Shown piece by piece: positions 6,957 through 14,053 of a DNA stretch of 14,574 bases. Below the pieces are notes generated by a model. It made no database searches. It was given only the letters and a program-made list of their open reading frames with translations, and had not been told where the DNA came from. Source of the DNA: Bordetella parapertussis (lineage in GTDB: Bacteria; Pseudomonadota; Gammaproteobacteria; Burkholderiales; Burkholderiaceae_C); contig CAMDJU010000037.1 in NCBI GenBank assembly GCA_945900695.1, positions 1-14,574 of the forward strand, written 5' to 3'. The position numbers and the translations under genes were made by a program. The stretch's first letter is position 1; the number at the start of each line of letters is the position of its first letter.

Positions 6957-8006
6957 ATGGCCGACGATAAAAACCCCTTGGACCGCGCCAACTGGACGCC
7001 CAAATTGCGTGCCGAAATGGAGGCCATGACCAGCACCCAACGCGCCGCCGTGCTCATGCTGTTGCTCGGCGAAGACCAAGCGGCCAACATCATCAAATAC
7101 CTCAACCCCAAAGAGGTGCAAGCCCTGGGGGCGGCCATGGTGGCTGCGGCCGACCTGTCCCAAGAGGCGGTCAATGTGGTGTTGGACGAATTTGTCGAGA
7201 TGCTGAAAAACCAAACCAGCTTGAGCTTGGGCAATTCCGACTATGTGGAAAAAGTCATGCGCCGCGCCCTGGGCGACGATAAAGCCAATTCGGTGCTCAA
7301 CCGCATCATGCCCGGCCAAGGCACCAAGGGTTTGGATATTTTGAGCTGGATGGACGCGCGCGGCATTGCCGACATGATCCGCACCGAGCACCCACAGGTG
7401 ATCGCGATCATTTTGTCCTTGCTCGATGGTGTGGTGGCGGCCGAGGTGTTGATCTTCTTGCCCGCTGAAGTGCGCCCCGAGGTGATTCAGCGCGTGGCCA
7501 CCTTGGACACGGTGCAACCTGCGGCCATGGCGGAGCTGGAATCCATCATGAAGCAGCAGTTTTCTAAGAGCGCATCACAACAGTCGTCCAGCTTTGGCGG
7601 GGTGATGGCAGCGGCCAAGATCATGAACTTGACCAAGACCGAGTTGGAGTCGGCCATCATGCAAGGCTTGGGCGATATCGATCCAGACCTGATGCTCAAG
7701 ATCCAAGACCAGATGTTCACCTTTGAAAACCTGGCCTCGGTGGACAACAAAGGCGTTCAGGTGCTCATGCGTGCGGTCGAACCCGATTTGCTCATGACGG
7801 CCCTCAAAGGGGCCAGCGAAGAGGTCGCCAACCGTTTCTACGACAACATGTCCGAGCGTGCCCGTGGCATGTTCAAAGACGACATGGAAGCCAAAGGCCC
7901 GGTGCGTTTGTCCGATGTGGAAGAGGCGCAAAAGAAAATCATGCGCCAAGCGCGCAAGCTGTCCGATTCGGGCGAGCTGATGCTGGGGGGTGCCGATTTT
8001 GTTTAA
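6957..8006 (+). CDS. fliG: Flagellar motor switch protein FliG
   Basis: Rotor protein on the cytoplasmic face of the MS ring. It binds the FliF tail through its N-terminal domain and meets the stator through its C-terminal domain. It has 349 residues, slightly longer than common FliG (~330-340). The EHPQ motif is at 144-147 (EHPQVIAIILS). The five charged residues known to matter in the E. coli torque helix region (K264, R281, D288, D289, R297) can all be matched here as K284 (ALKGA), R301 (MSERA), D308-D309 (KDDM) and R317 (GPVRLSD), so the motor interface looks complete. The ribosome site AGGA (6946-6949) precedes ATG 6957. The 3' end overlaps fliH by 17 bases, which suggests coupled translation. 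Confidence 0.97.
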   Translation: MADDKNPLDRANWTPKLRAEMEAMTSTQRAAVLMLLLGEDQAANIIKYLNPKEVQALGAAMVAAADLSQEAVNVVLDEFVEMLKNQTSLSLGNSDYVEKVMRRALGDDKANSVLNRIMPGQGTKGLDILSWMDARGIADMIRTEHPQVIAIILSLLDGVVAAEVLIFLPAEVRPEVIQRVATLDTVQPAAMAELESIMKQQFSKSASQQSSSFGGVMAAAKIMNLTKTELESAIMQGLGDIDPDLMLKIQDQMFTFENLASVDNKGVQVLMRAVEPDLLMTALKGASEEVANRFYDNMSERARGMFKDDMEAKGPVRLSDVEEAQKKIMRQARKLSDSGELMLGGADFV

Positions 8007-9252
8007 GCCCGACGCACTGGCGGCCAAGCACGCTTGGCAGGGCGACCCTTTGTTGTCCTCGGCGTCAAAAGATGCCGGCTTTTTGTCTGCCGATTGGACG
8101 GCTGTGCCCAAAGTCGGCTTCGAGCGCGTGGTGATTCGCCAGCTCGAGGAGCATCCGTCGGCGCGGGTGTTTGACGATTCGGTGGGTTTTGAGTTGGCTG
8201 ACTACGAGCGCCGCCCCAAAGCTGCCATGCCGCCGGTGGCTGCAACGCCAGATTTCACGGTCGATGCCAAGCCACCCGCCACCCTCGACAGCGCTGCCGA
8301 ATGCGACGCCGATGCTGCACCCAGCGAGGCGACCGGGTTGGCTGTTGACGATGGCGGCGCAGAAAACGCCCACCCAGATCTGTCCATTGCCCAACCACCA
8401 GAAACCAGCCCGTCGGTGCAGTCGCCCAATGAAAACGCTGGGCAGAGCCAGGCCGATGTGGCCCAGACCGATCCGGCCATGTTGGCGCAGTTGCGCGAGC
8501 AAGCTTTTCAAGAAGGCCTGGTCCAAGGATTGGCCCAGGGGCACAGCCAAGGTTTGGCCCAGGGTCAAGCCGAGGGCGAAGCGCTGGGCCGTGCCCAAGG
8601 CGAAACCGATGGTGAAGCGCGTGGCGTGGCTTTGGGTTTGCAGCAAGCCGAGCAAGATCAAGCGCCGCAAATGCAAGCCCTGAGAGAACAAATGCAAGCC
8701 CAACTCGATCCTGAATTGGCCTTGCTGCGCGAGGTGACCCAGCGCTTACAAGTGCTGGTGGAAAACCCACAAGACCTGTACGAACCCCTCAAGCGTTTGG
8801 CCTTGCATGTGGCCGAGCAATTGGTCTTGGCCGAGTTGACTTTGTCGGGCAACGCCATTGAGCGCTTGGTACAACGCTGTCTGGACGAATTGGACCTGCA
8901 TGGCCAGGGCTTGGTGACCATTGAACTCAACCCCCTAGACAAAGCCCGGCTGGAAGAAAAAGCCGGCGACATGGTGAAGAACATTCAACTGCACGGGGTC
9001 GCCCAACTCAAGCCAGGCAGCGTGCGCGTATTGGCCAACGACACCCAAGTCGAAGACCTGGTGCAAACGCGTTTGCAAGGCCTGGCCAACAGCTTGTTGG
9101 GCCAGCCCGAAGCGTGGCGTGAGCAATCTTCGTTTTTCAAACAACCCCTGTCGCAACGCGACACCGAGGTGACAGACGCCGCACCGCGCGAGGTGGTGGA
9201 CCCGCGCCAAGTGGTGGATGCGCGCCAGTTGGGAGACATTGAACATGGTTGA
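7990..9252 (+). CDS. fliH: Flagellar export regulator FliH, long form with glycine repeats
   Basis: Peripheral export protein expected to dimerise, bind the ATPase FliI and tether it to the C ring. The C-terminal domain (about 230-385: LYEPLKRLALHVAEQLVLAE, VTIELNPLDKARL, GSVRVLANDTQVEDLV) fits FliH. It has 420 residues, far above the usual 220-260. The extra length is an acidic Ala/Pro/Asp-rich region (~60-165), a perfect glycine repeat at 176-216 and a C-terminal tail with a short duplication. The start is uncertain: GTG 7990 lies 17 bases inside fliG, and TTG 7999 has a GGGGGG ribosome site (7985-7990) better spaced before it. The difference is three residues. The 3' end overlaps the next gene by 8 bases. 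Confidence 0.9.
   Translation: MPILFKPDALAAKHAWQGDPLLSSASKDAGFLSADWTAVPKVGFERVVIRQLEEHPSARVFDDSVGFELADYERRPKAAMPPVAATPDFTVDAKPPATLDSAAECDADAAPSEATGLAVDDGGAENAHPDLSIAQPPETSPSVQSPNENAGQSQADVAQTDPAMLAQLREQAFQEGLVQGLAQGHSQGLAQGQAEGEALGRAQGETDGEARGVALGLQQAEQDQAPQMQALREQMQAQLDPELALLREVTQRLQVLVENPQDLYEPLKRLALHVAEQLVLAELTLSGNAIERLVQRCLDELDLHGQGLVTIELNPLDKARLEEKAGDMVKNIQLHGVAQLKPGSVRVLANDTQVEDLVQTRLQGLANSLLGQPEAWREQSSFFKQPLSQRDTEVTDAAPREVVDPRQVVDARQLGDIEHG
8515..8637 (+). repeat. GxxxG glycine repeat tract in FliH
   Basis: Eleven glycines occur at exact four-residue spacing (FliH residues 176 to 216), giving ten consecutive GxxxG units such as GLVQ, GLAQ, GHSQ, GQAE, GEAL and GRAQ. FliH and related type III stalk proteins are known for GxxxG tracts that pack helices closely. 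Ten uninterrupted units is a long run. The bases between glycine codons vary, so selection appears to be on the protein pattern. Confidence 0.9.
9193..9228 (+). repeat. 18-base tandem duplication in the fliH tail
   Basis: Two adjacent 18-base units (9193-9210 and 9211-9228) match at 15 of 18 positions and encode VVDPRQ followed by VVDARQ. They lie at the extreme 3' end of fliH, just before the ribosome site of the next gene. They look like a small local duplication extending the FliH tail. Confidence 0.7.
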
Positions 9253-9922
9253 CCTGGTCAATGTGTTGTTGCGCGGCTTGATGTGCATCGCCTTCATCAT
9301 GTGGGTGGTGCGCCCCATGCTCATGACCTTTAGCCGGCGCGAGCTGGACCAAGCAGAAATCGAGGAAACCGCCCAAATGGCCATCACCTCGGCCTTTCAA
9401 GCCTACAGCAATAAAAACACCAACTATTACGACGACCCGCAGTTGGCGGTGTTCATGGCGCAAAACCCAGACCTGCACATCCCTACCGATGAAGAGATGG
9501 CGCAGCGCCAAAAAGCGGCATTGGAGCAAGCCCAGGCCGATGAAGCCGCCGCTCAGCTGGCCGCCGCCAATCCCGTGGCAGAGATTGTTACCACCGACAG
9601 TCCTACCGAAGGTGTGGGCGCCAGTGTTGAAGTTGCCACCGATACAGACTCCGGTGTGCAGCCGGCCCCTGCCGATGGCTTGTCCACCGACGCCACCGCA
9701 GTGGCCTTGGCAGATGTTTCCCCAGACGATGGCCCCGAGACTTTGGAGCAAATGCGCGAGCGCGTGAAGCTGGAAAACAAGCAGAAAAAACCCACCATCC
9801 CGCCCGAATTGCTGCAAAACGCCAACAGTTATGAGGACCAATTGATGGTGGTGCGCATGATCGTCGATCAAGAGCAAAGCCGGGTAGCATCGGTGATTCG
9901 CAACATGATCCAGGTGAAGTGA
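9245..9922 (+). CDS. Mini-FliF: membrane-anchored FliG-binding-tail paralogue
   Basis: A 225-residue protein resembling only the last part of FliF. One membrane segment (~4-22) ends in VVRPM, the same motif that ends helix 2 of FliF here, followed by SRR, which favours a cytoplasmic C-terminus. A polar, Ala/Gln/Asp-rich stretch (~35-165) resembles the FliF tail in style, not sequence. The end (181-225, KKPTIPPELLQNANSYEDQL...RVASVIRNMIQVK) matches FliF 639-681 at 22 of 43 positions without gaps. It lacks FliF's first membrane helix and all periplasmic ring domains. The ATG at 9245 is preferred because GGGAG (9231-9235) sits 9 bases before it; an earlier in-frame ATG at 9218 lacks a comparable site. 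It overlaps fliH by 8 bases and fliI by 1. I infer that it binds FliG at the membrane; its role is unknown. Confidence 0.85.
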   Translation: MVDLVNVLLRGLMCIAFIMWVVRPMLMTFSRRELDQAEIEETAQMAITSAFQAYSNKNTNYYDDPQLAVFMAQNPDLHIPTDEEMAQRQKAALEQAQADEAAAQLAAANPVAEIVTTDSPTEGVGASVEVATDTDSGVQPAPADGLSTDATAVALADVSPDDGPETLEQMRERVKLENKQKKPTIPPELLQNANSYEDQLMVVRMIVDQEQSRVASVIRNMIQVK

Positions 9923-11253
9923 TGGCGCGCATTGTGGAGTTTGATACCGAGGTGACCCGCAGCATGGCCCAGCTGCGTGCGCCCGAGCCGCAACGCAGCG
10001 GCACCTTGGTGCGTTTGGTCGGTCTGACGCTGGAGACCCGCGGCATCATGGCCCCTTTGGGTGCATGCTGCGAGGTGTTGGGGCGTCACGGCCACCGGGT
10101 GGAAGCCGAGGTGGTGGGCTTCAATGACAAAACATTATTTTTAATGCCCTTCAGCGAGCCCACCGGCGTGGGACCGGGAGACGTGGTGCGGGTGGTCAGC
10201 CATTCCTCCAACGTCAAGCTGGGGTCGGCCTTGTTGGGGCGCGTGATCGACGGCCGTGGCGAGCCCTTGGACGGTTTGCCCGCGCCAGATTGCCATGACA
10301 CCCTGAGTTTGCTGGGACGACCACTCAATCCCATGGAGCGTGGCCCGATTGACAAGGTGCTCGATGTGGGTGTCAAGGCCATCAATGGCATGCTCACCAT
10401 GGGGCGGGGTCAGCGCATTGGTTTGGTGGCGGGCTCTGGCGTTGGCAAGAGTGTGTTGCTGGGCATGCTCACACGTTTCACCAAAGCCGATGTGGTGGTG
10501 ATTGGTTTGATTGGTGAGCGTGGTCGAGAAGTGCAGGCCTTCATCAGCGAATCGCTGGGCAAAGAGGGCTTGGCCAAATCGGTGGTGGTGGCATCGCCTG
10601 CCAATGTGTCGCCGGTGCTGCGCCTCAAAGCCACCCACATGACCCATGTGATTGCCGAATATTTTCGCGACCAAGGCCTGAATGTCTTGATGTTGGTCGA
10701 CAGCCTCACGCGCGTGGCCCATGCACAGCGTGAAATTGGCTTGGCCATTGGCGAGCCTCCCACGGCCAAGGGATACCCGCCATCGGTGTTTGCCTTGCTG
10801 CCGAATTTGATTGAACGCGCCGGTGTGGGCCGCCACGGGGTGGGCTCGATCACCGCGATTTACACCGTGTTGGCTGAAGGCGACGATGCCTCCGACCCGA
10901 TTGTGGACATTGCCCGGGCCTCCCTGGATGGCCAGGTCATGTTGTCGCGCAAATTGGCCGACGCGGCGCATTACCCCGCGATTGACTTGACCGGATCGAT
11001 ATCGCGGATCATGCAAAGTTTGCTGGATCCCAATGACCTCAAGCAAGCCAACCGTTTTCGCCGCATGTGGACGCTGTACCAGCAAAACCTGGACTTGATC
11101 CAGGTGGGTGCTTACGAGCGCGGCACCAACCCAGAGTTGGACGACGCCATCCGCTTGCACGATCGCATGGTGTCTTTTTTGCAGCAAGATATGCACATTG
11201 ACCAAGACTATGAAAGTACGCGCACTGAACTGCGCGCATTATTGGAATCATGA
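9922..11253 (+). CDS. fliI: Flagellum-specific ATPase FliI
   Basis: ATPase of the flagellar export apparatus, related to the F1 beta subunit; it works with FliH and FliJ at the cytoplasmic export gate. It has 443 residues, normal for FliI. Walker A is GSGVGKS (171-177). Further signatures are GLIGERGREVQAFI, the Walker B region LNVLMLVDSLTRVAHAQREI and GEPPTAKGYPPSVFALLPNL, followed by DPIVDIARASLDGQ. ATG 9922 shares one base with the previous stop (TGATG), and GTG 9919 directly before it is a possible alternative. An AGGTG at 9912-9916 may serve as ribosome site. It ends in a 4-base ATGA overlap with fliJ. Confidence 0.97.
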   Translation: MARIVEFDTEVTRSMAQLRAPEPQRSGTLVRLVGLTLETRGIMAPLGACCEVLGRHGHRVEAEVVGFNDKTLFLMPFSEPTGVGPGDVVRVVSHSSNVKLGSALLGRVIDGRGEPLDGLPAPDCHDTLSLLGRPLNPMERGPIDKVLDVGVKAINGMLTMGRGQRIGLVAGSGVGKSVLLGMLTRFTKADVVVIGLIGERGREVQAFISESLGKEGLAKSVVVASPANVSPVLRLKATHMTHVIAEYFRDQGLNVLMLVDSLTRVAHAQREIGLAIGEPPTAKGYPPSVFALLPNLIERAGVGRHGVGSITAIYTVLAEGDDASDPIVDIARASLDGQVMLSRKLADAAHYPAIDLTGSISRIMQSLLDPNDLKQANRFRRMWTLYQQNLDLIQVGAYERGTNPELDDAIRLHDRMVSFLQQDMHIDQDYESTRTELRALLES

Positions 11254-11690
11254 AAGCCCGTGCCGCCTGGCCATTGTTGGCCCAAAAAGCCGAAGACGCT
11301 GTCAACGCTACCATGGTGGAGTTGGTGGCCTCGCGCAAACGCATTGAGCATTTGCAAGTCAGCCGCGCTCGCATGCAAAACTTGTACGAAGACTACAAGC
11401 GACGCTCGATGCAAGCGCAGGAAAAGCTGCACACCATGGTGGAGACCACCAGTTATCGCCATTACATGCTGCAACTGCAAGGGTTGGTGCAGCGGGTGGA
11501 TCAGGATTTGCAATTGGCGTTTCACGACCAGCAGCAGATCAAAAGCAAATTGCTCAAAGCCGAGCAACACCTGATGCGCATGCAGTCTTTGGTGGAACGT
11601 GATTTGGAAGCCATTCGAAAGCACAACCGCGTGCAAGATCAAAAGCAAATGGACGCTTTGGGCCTGACGCTGTTTAATCTGCGCTCTTGA
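11250..11690 (+). CDS. fliJ: Flagellar export chaperone FliJ
   Basis: A 146-residue, almost wholly helical coiled-coil protein, as expected for FliJ, which inserts into the FliI hexamer and promotes export. It is rich in Gln, Lys, Leu and Met with repeated basic/acidic heptads (KRIEHLQVSRARMQNLYEDY, LKAEQHLMRMQSLVERDLEA). The length matches the family (~145-150). Sequence signatures in FliJ are weak, so the call leans on position directly after fliI and on the helical character. ATG 11250 overlaps the fliI stop by 4 bases. The 3' end overlaps the convergent minus-strand gene by 17 bases, with no obvious terminator between them. fliK does not follow. Confidence 0.88.
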   Translation: MKARAAWPLLAQKAEDAVNATMVELVASRKRIEHLQVSRARMQNLYEDYKRRSMQAQEKLHTMVETTSYRHYMLQLQGLVQRVDQDLQLAFHDQQQIKSKLLKAEQHLMRMQSLVERDLEAIRKHNRVQDQKQMDALGLTLFNLRS

Positions 11691-12471
11691 CCCAGCCCGC
11701 TTGCAGCCAGTGCCAATGGCCCGGGTTGAAAGCCCAGGGGATCATGTGCCCTGGTGTTTGCGGTGGTAAAACTTCGGCGGTGAGGTGGTCCAGCCACTCA
11801 CCCTCAGCGCCGACGGATGCCAACAGGTGTTGCGCCCAGTCGTTGTGCGCAAAGGCGCGCCCAGCATGCACCACGCCGCTGGTGCTGCGTTCAAACGCCA
11901 GTGACATGGCGCCATTGATCGCGGGCGGATGGGCACGCACACGGCCTGAGTAGGCATCGTGCACGCTGCCCCAGGGGTGGCCGCGCAGGTCATGGTGCAG
12001 TCGGCGCAAGCGCGCTTGGGCCGCATCGGTGTCGCCAAAACGATAGCGCAGTTGTCCGAGCAGATTGTCAAACCACACGCAGGCCTGTGGGTGCTGGGCC
12101 AGCAAGTCGGGCAATTGCGCGATGGCGTCGCAGCGGTGGTAGCGCAGTGCGACCCCATGCGCGCGCAAATGCTTGGCGTGTCTGGCGCGAAACCAAAGCC
12201 CGGCCAGGGGGTCGATGTCATAGGCATCAATGCGGTCAAAACGCTGCAAGAAGGCGGGCGGCATCATCCACCCCGCACTCGCGCCGATCAACAGCAAATG
12301 ACGCCGTTGGGGCTGGATGCCCGCCAGATTGGCCGCCAGTAACTGCACCGTGGCTTGCCAACGGTGGCGCGATTGGTATGCATGCAGGTGCCAGTTCAGC
12401 CCACCCGTGCCACCAGCATGCCAAGCCTCGCTCAGCCAAGTCAAACCAAACGTGCGCGACTCAGTGGGCAC
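11674..12471 (-). CDS. Methyltransferase-like protein of unknown function
   Basis: A 265-residue protein that I cannot assign to a named family. Its middle reads like the start of a class I SAM-dependent methyltransferase fold: a strand and glycine loop HLLLIGASAGW, an acidic residue at the end of the next strand (DAYDIDP), then RYHRCDA and CVWFDNLLGQ at the expected later strands. The C-terminal part (GSVHDAYSGRV, MSLAFERS, NDWAQHLL) is unfamiliar, and the protein is rich in His and Trp. The start is GTG 12471, preceded by an AAGGCGG-type ribosome site; no in-frame ATG occurs near the N-terminus. It overlaps the upstream minus-strand gene by 11 bases, so the two are probably one transcript, and it converges on fliJ. 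The substrate is unknown, and modification of a flagellar component is only a guess from context. Confidence 0.72.
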   Translation of the reverse strand: MPTESRTFGLTWLSEAWHAGGTGGLNWHLHAYQSRHRWQATVQLLAANLAGIQPQRRHLLLIGASAGWMMPPAFLQRFDRIDAYDIDPLAGLWFRARHAKHLRAHGVALRYHRCDAIAQLPDLLAQHPQACVWFDNLLGQLRYRFGDTDAAQARLRRLHHDLRGHPWGSVHDAYSGRVRAHPPAINGAMSLAFERSTSGVVHAGRAFAHNDWAQHLLASVGAEGEWLDHLTAEVLPPQTPGHMIPWAFNPGHWHWLQAGWVKSAD

Positions 12472-12856
12472 ACACCGCCTTCATGATGTTGGCCATGGGG
12501 GTGCTTGGCGGCACGCCCATCCAGTCTTGGAACACGCCCTCGCTCACCAGGACTTCGCCAGACAGTCTGGAACCACTGTGAAACGACACGGTCAAGGCCC
12601 GAACGCGTTTGTCTTTGCAGTCAAACTCCATTTGCGCCCGGGTGGACTTGAAGCTTAGGCCTTGCTTATTTTTTTGGGCGTCGCGGTAATCGAGCATGGT
12701 CCAGGCACGGCGGTGATCACCTTGGTGCTCAATGGATGAGCTGTCATAGTAATAAATACCCAAATCGTGCAAACCTGCAGAGCGCCAATTGGCCGCATGG
12801 GCCAATGTGCCCAAGAGCAGGATAGACAACAAAACAAAGTGTCTGGAACGGTTCAT
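12461..12856 (-). CDS. Secreted surface-adhesin E-like protein
   Basis: A 131-residue exported protein. The start chosen at 12856 gives MNRSRHFVLLSILLLGTLAHA, a clear signal peptide with likely cleavage after AHA; a longer reading to 12964 would bury this signal and run into fliO. The mature part (WRSAG, DLGIYYYDSSSI, RRAWTMLDYRDAQ, GLSFKSTRAQMEFDC, VSFHSG, CAH at the end) resembles the small surface-adhesin E family of proteobacterial periplasmic or surface proteins, with two cysteines likely disulfide-linked. No strong ribosome site is visible. It is the first gene of the minus-strand pair and is divergent from fliO. A flagellar role is not shown. Confidence 0.75.
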   Translation of the reverse strand: MNRSRHFVLLSILLLGTLAHAANWRSAGLHDLGIYYYDSSSIEHQGDHRRAWTMLDYRDAQKNKQGLSFKSTRAQMEFDCKDKRVRALTVSFHSGSRLSGEVLVSEGVFQDWMGVPPSTPMANIMKAVCAH

Positions 12857-12953
12857 GCTTAGATGATAACGCTGGACCCGACATGTCAAAAAATTGGCAT
12901 ACCTTTGAATCATTTGGTATTCATCAAAAACCGTTTCACCTGGACACACTTCA
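12857..12953. other. Divergent gap between adhesin-E-like gene and fliO
   Basis: These 97 bases separate the minus-strand pair from fliO. Apart from the minus-strand promoter candidate, the plus strand has TTGGCA (12894-12899) and TATTCA 18 bases further (12918-12923), a mediocre sigma-70-type match that could start fliOPQR transcription. No perfect sigma-54 site is present here. Confidence 0.3.
12863..12889 (-). promoter_or_regulatory. Possible sigma-70 promoter of the minus-strand pair
   Basis: On the minus strand, TTGACA (12884-12889) and TATCAT (12863-12868) lie 15 bases apart, shorter than the optimal 17. Transcription would begin at or next to the ATG at 12856, giving a nearly leaderless message, which fits the lack of a ribosome site. 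The -35 match is perfect but the spacing makes this uncertain. Confidence 0.35.
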
Positions 12954-13286
12954 ATGCAAGCCACCGATTGGTTTCAATATGCTTTCAGCGCCGTCGTGGT
13001 TTTGGCCACCTTGGGTGCTGTGTTGTGGATTTTGGTGAAACGCAAAAATGCGTTTGCGCCCAAAGCCCAAGGCCGCAAGATTCAGCTGGTTGAAACCATG
13101 CCGTTGAGCCTCAAGCACAAGCTGATGCTGGTGCAAGTGGACAACCAAATGGTTTTGCTCAGTGTCAATCCCCAAGACATCCGCACCTTGCACGCTTGGC
13201 AGCCCCAAGCCGGCACGCAGCCCAGCGCCGCCAACCCCACTGCACCCGCCATCGATTTTCGGTCGGTGATGCAGTCCAACCTGTGA
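12954..13286 (+). CDS. fliO: Flagellar export assembly protein FliO
   Basis: A 110-residue membrane protein that helps assemble the FliP ring of the export gate. A single membrane segment (about 9-27, YAFSAVVVLATLGAVLWIL) is followed by a basic stretch KRK and a cytoplasmic domain with the FliO pattern (GRKIQLVETMPLSLKHKLML, VQVDNQMVLLSVNPQDI). The length is usual. Only a weak ribosome site (TGGA near 12941-12944) precedes ATG 12954. It is the first gene after the minus-strand cassette, so it needs its own promoter in the 97-base gap to its left or read-through from fliJ. It ends 7 bases before fliP. Confidence 0.9.
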   Translation: MQATDWFQYAFSAVVVLATLGAVLWILVKRKNAFAPKAQGRKIQLVETMPLSLKHKLMLVQVDNQMVLLSVNPQDIRTLHAWQPQAGTQPSAANPTAPAIDFRSVMQSNL

Positions 13287-13293
13287 GAGCCCC

Positions 13294-14043
13294 ATGCGCA
13301 AAAACACCTTGATCACGGTTTTGTTGTTGGTGGGCTTGTTGGTGCTCGCACCTTGGGCGCAGGCCCAAGGCATTCCCATGTTCAATGTCAGCAATGCCAA
13401 GGGCGGTCAGCAGTACAGCTTGACCTTGCAGCTGTTGGCCTTGATGACCACATTGACGCTGTTGCCGTCGATGTTGCTGATGATGACTTCGTTTGTGCGC
13501 ATCATCATCGTGTTGTCGCTGCTGCGCCAAGCCCTGGGCACCGGCCAGACACCACCCAATATGGTGTTGGTGGGCTTGTCGTTGTTTCTCACCTTGTTCA
13601 TCATGTCGCCGGTGTTTGACAACATTTACCAAAATGCCTTGTTGCCCTACATGAACGGCAGCATGCCATTTGAGAAGGCCCTGGCCTTGGCTGAAGCCCC
13701 GGTGCGCAACTTCATGACGATGCAAACGCGCGAAGACGACATCACGATGTTCATGCAAATTGCGCAGAAAAAAGAAGTGGTCAGTGCCGCAGAAGTGCCC
13801 TTCACCACCTTGATGCCCGCCTTCATCACCTCTGAGTTGAAAAGCGCGTTCACCATTGGTTTCATGATCTACATCCCCTTTGTGGTGATCGATTTGATTG
13901 TGGCCAGCGTGTTGATGTCGATGGGCATGATGATGCTCTCGCCCATGATCATTTCGATGCCCTTCAAGCTGATGCTGTTTGTGTTGGTGGATGGTTGGAC
14001 CTTGCTGATGGGTTCATTGGCATCGAGTTTCATTTTTAAATAA
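13294..14043 (+). CDS. fliP: Flagellar export gate protein FliP
   Basis: Core subunit of the export gate; five copies form the pore with FliQ and FliR. It has 249 residues, typical for FliP. An N-terminal cleavable signal (LITVLLLVGLLVLAPWAQAQ) is followed by highly conserved blocks: TLTLLPSMLLMMTSFVRIII, LLRQALGTGQTPPN, FITSELKSAFTIGFMIYIP and SMGMMMLSPMIISMPFKLML. These give the usual four membrane segments after the signal. GAGAG (13285-13289), overlapping the fliO stop, serves as a ribosome site for ATG 13294. The stop is followed 10 bases later by fliQ. Confidence 0.97.
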   Translation: MRKNTLITVLLLVGLLVLAPWAQAQGIPMFNVSNAKGGQQYSLTLQLLALMTTLTLLPSMLLMMTSFVRIIIVLSLLRQALGTGQTPPNMVLVGLSLFLTLFIMSPVFDNIYQNALLPYMNGSMPFEKALALAEAPVRNFMTMQTREDDITMFMQIAQKKEVVSAAEVPFTTLMPAFITSELKSAFTIGFMIYIPFVVIDLIVASVLMSMGMMMLSPMIISMPFKLMLFVLVDGWTLLMGSLASSFIFK

Positions 14044-14053
14044 GGATCGCACC

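Noticed and set aside
7730..7960. Suspected loss of torque residues in FliG
   Set aside because: On alignment with the E. coli positions, all five key charged residues are present (K284, R301, D308, D309, R317).
9218..9922. ATG 9218 as start of the mini-FliF
   Set aside because: In frame but deeper inside fliH and without a well placed ribosome site; GGGAG at 9231-9235 serves ATG 9245.
9245..9922. Mini-FliF as a pseudogene left from a fliF duplication
   Set aside because: The frame is intact, has its own ribosome site, sits in tight overlaps with both neighbours, and keeps the binding-tail pattern while the linker has diverged.
10141..11205. Long minus-strand open frame (354 codons) opposite fliI
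   Set aside because: It lies wholly inside fliI, which has all ATPase motifs. Its translation is His/Gln-rich with no domain pattern, as expected from the reverse of a GC-rich gene.
12894..12911. Sigma-54-like site TTGGCAT with a downstream TTGAA before fliO
   Set aside because: The -12 GC is absent at the required 10-base distance from the GG, unlike the exact match at 2845.
12857..12964. Longer start for the adhesin E-like protein at 12964
   Set aside because: It would add 36 residues before a clear signal peptide and overlap the start of fliO; the ATG at 12856 explains the protein better.
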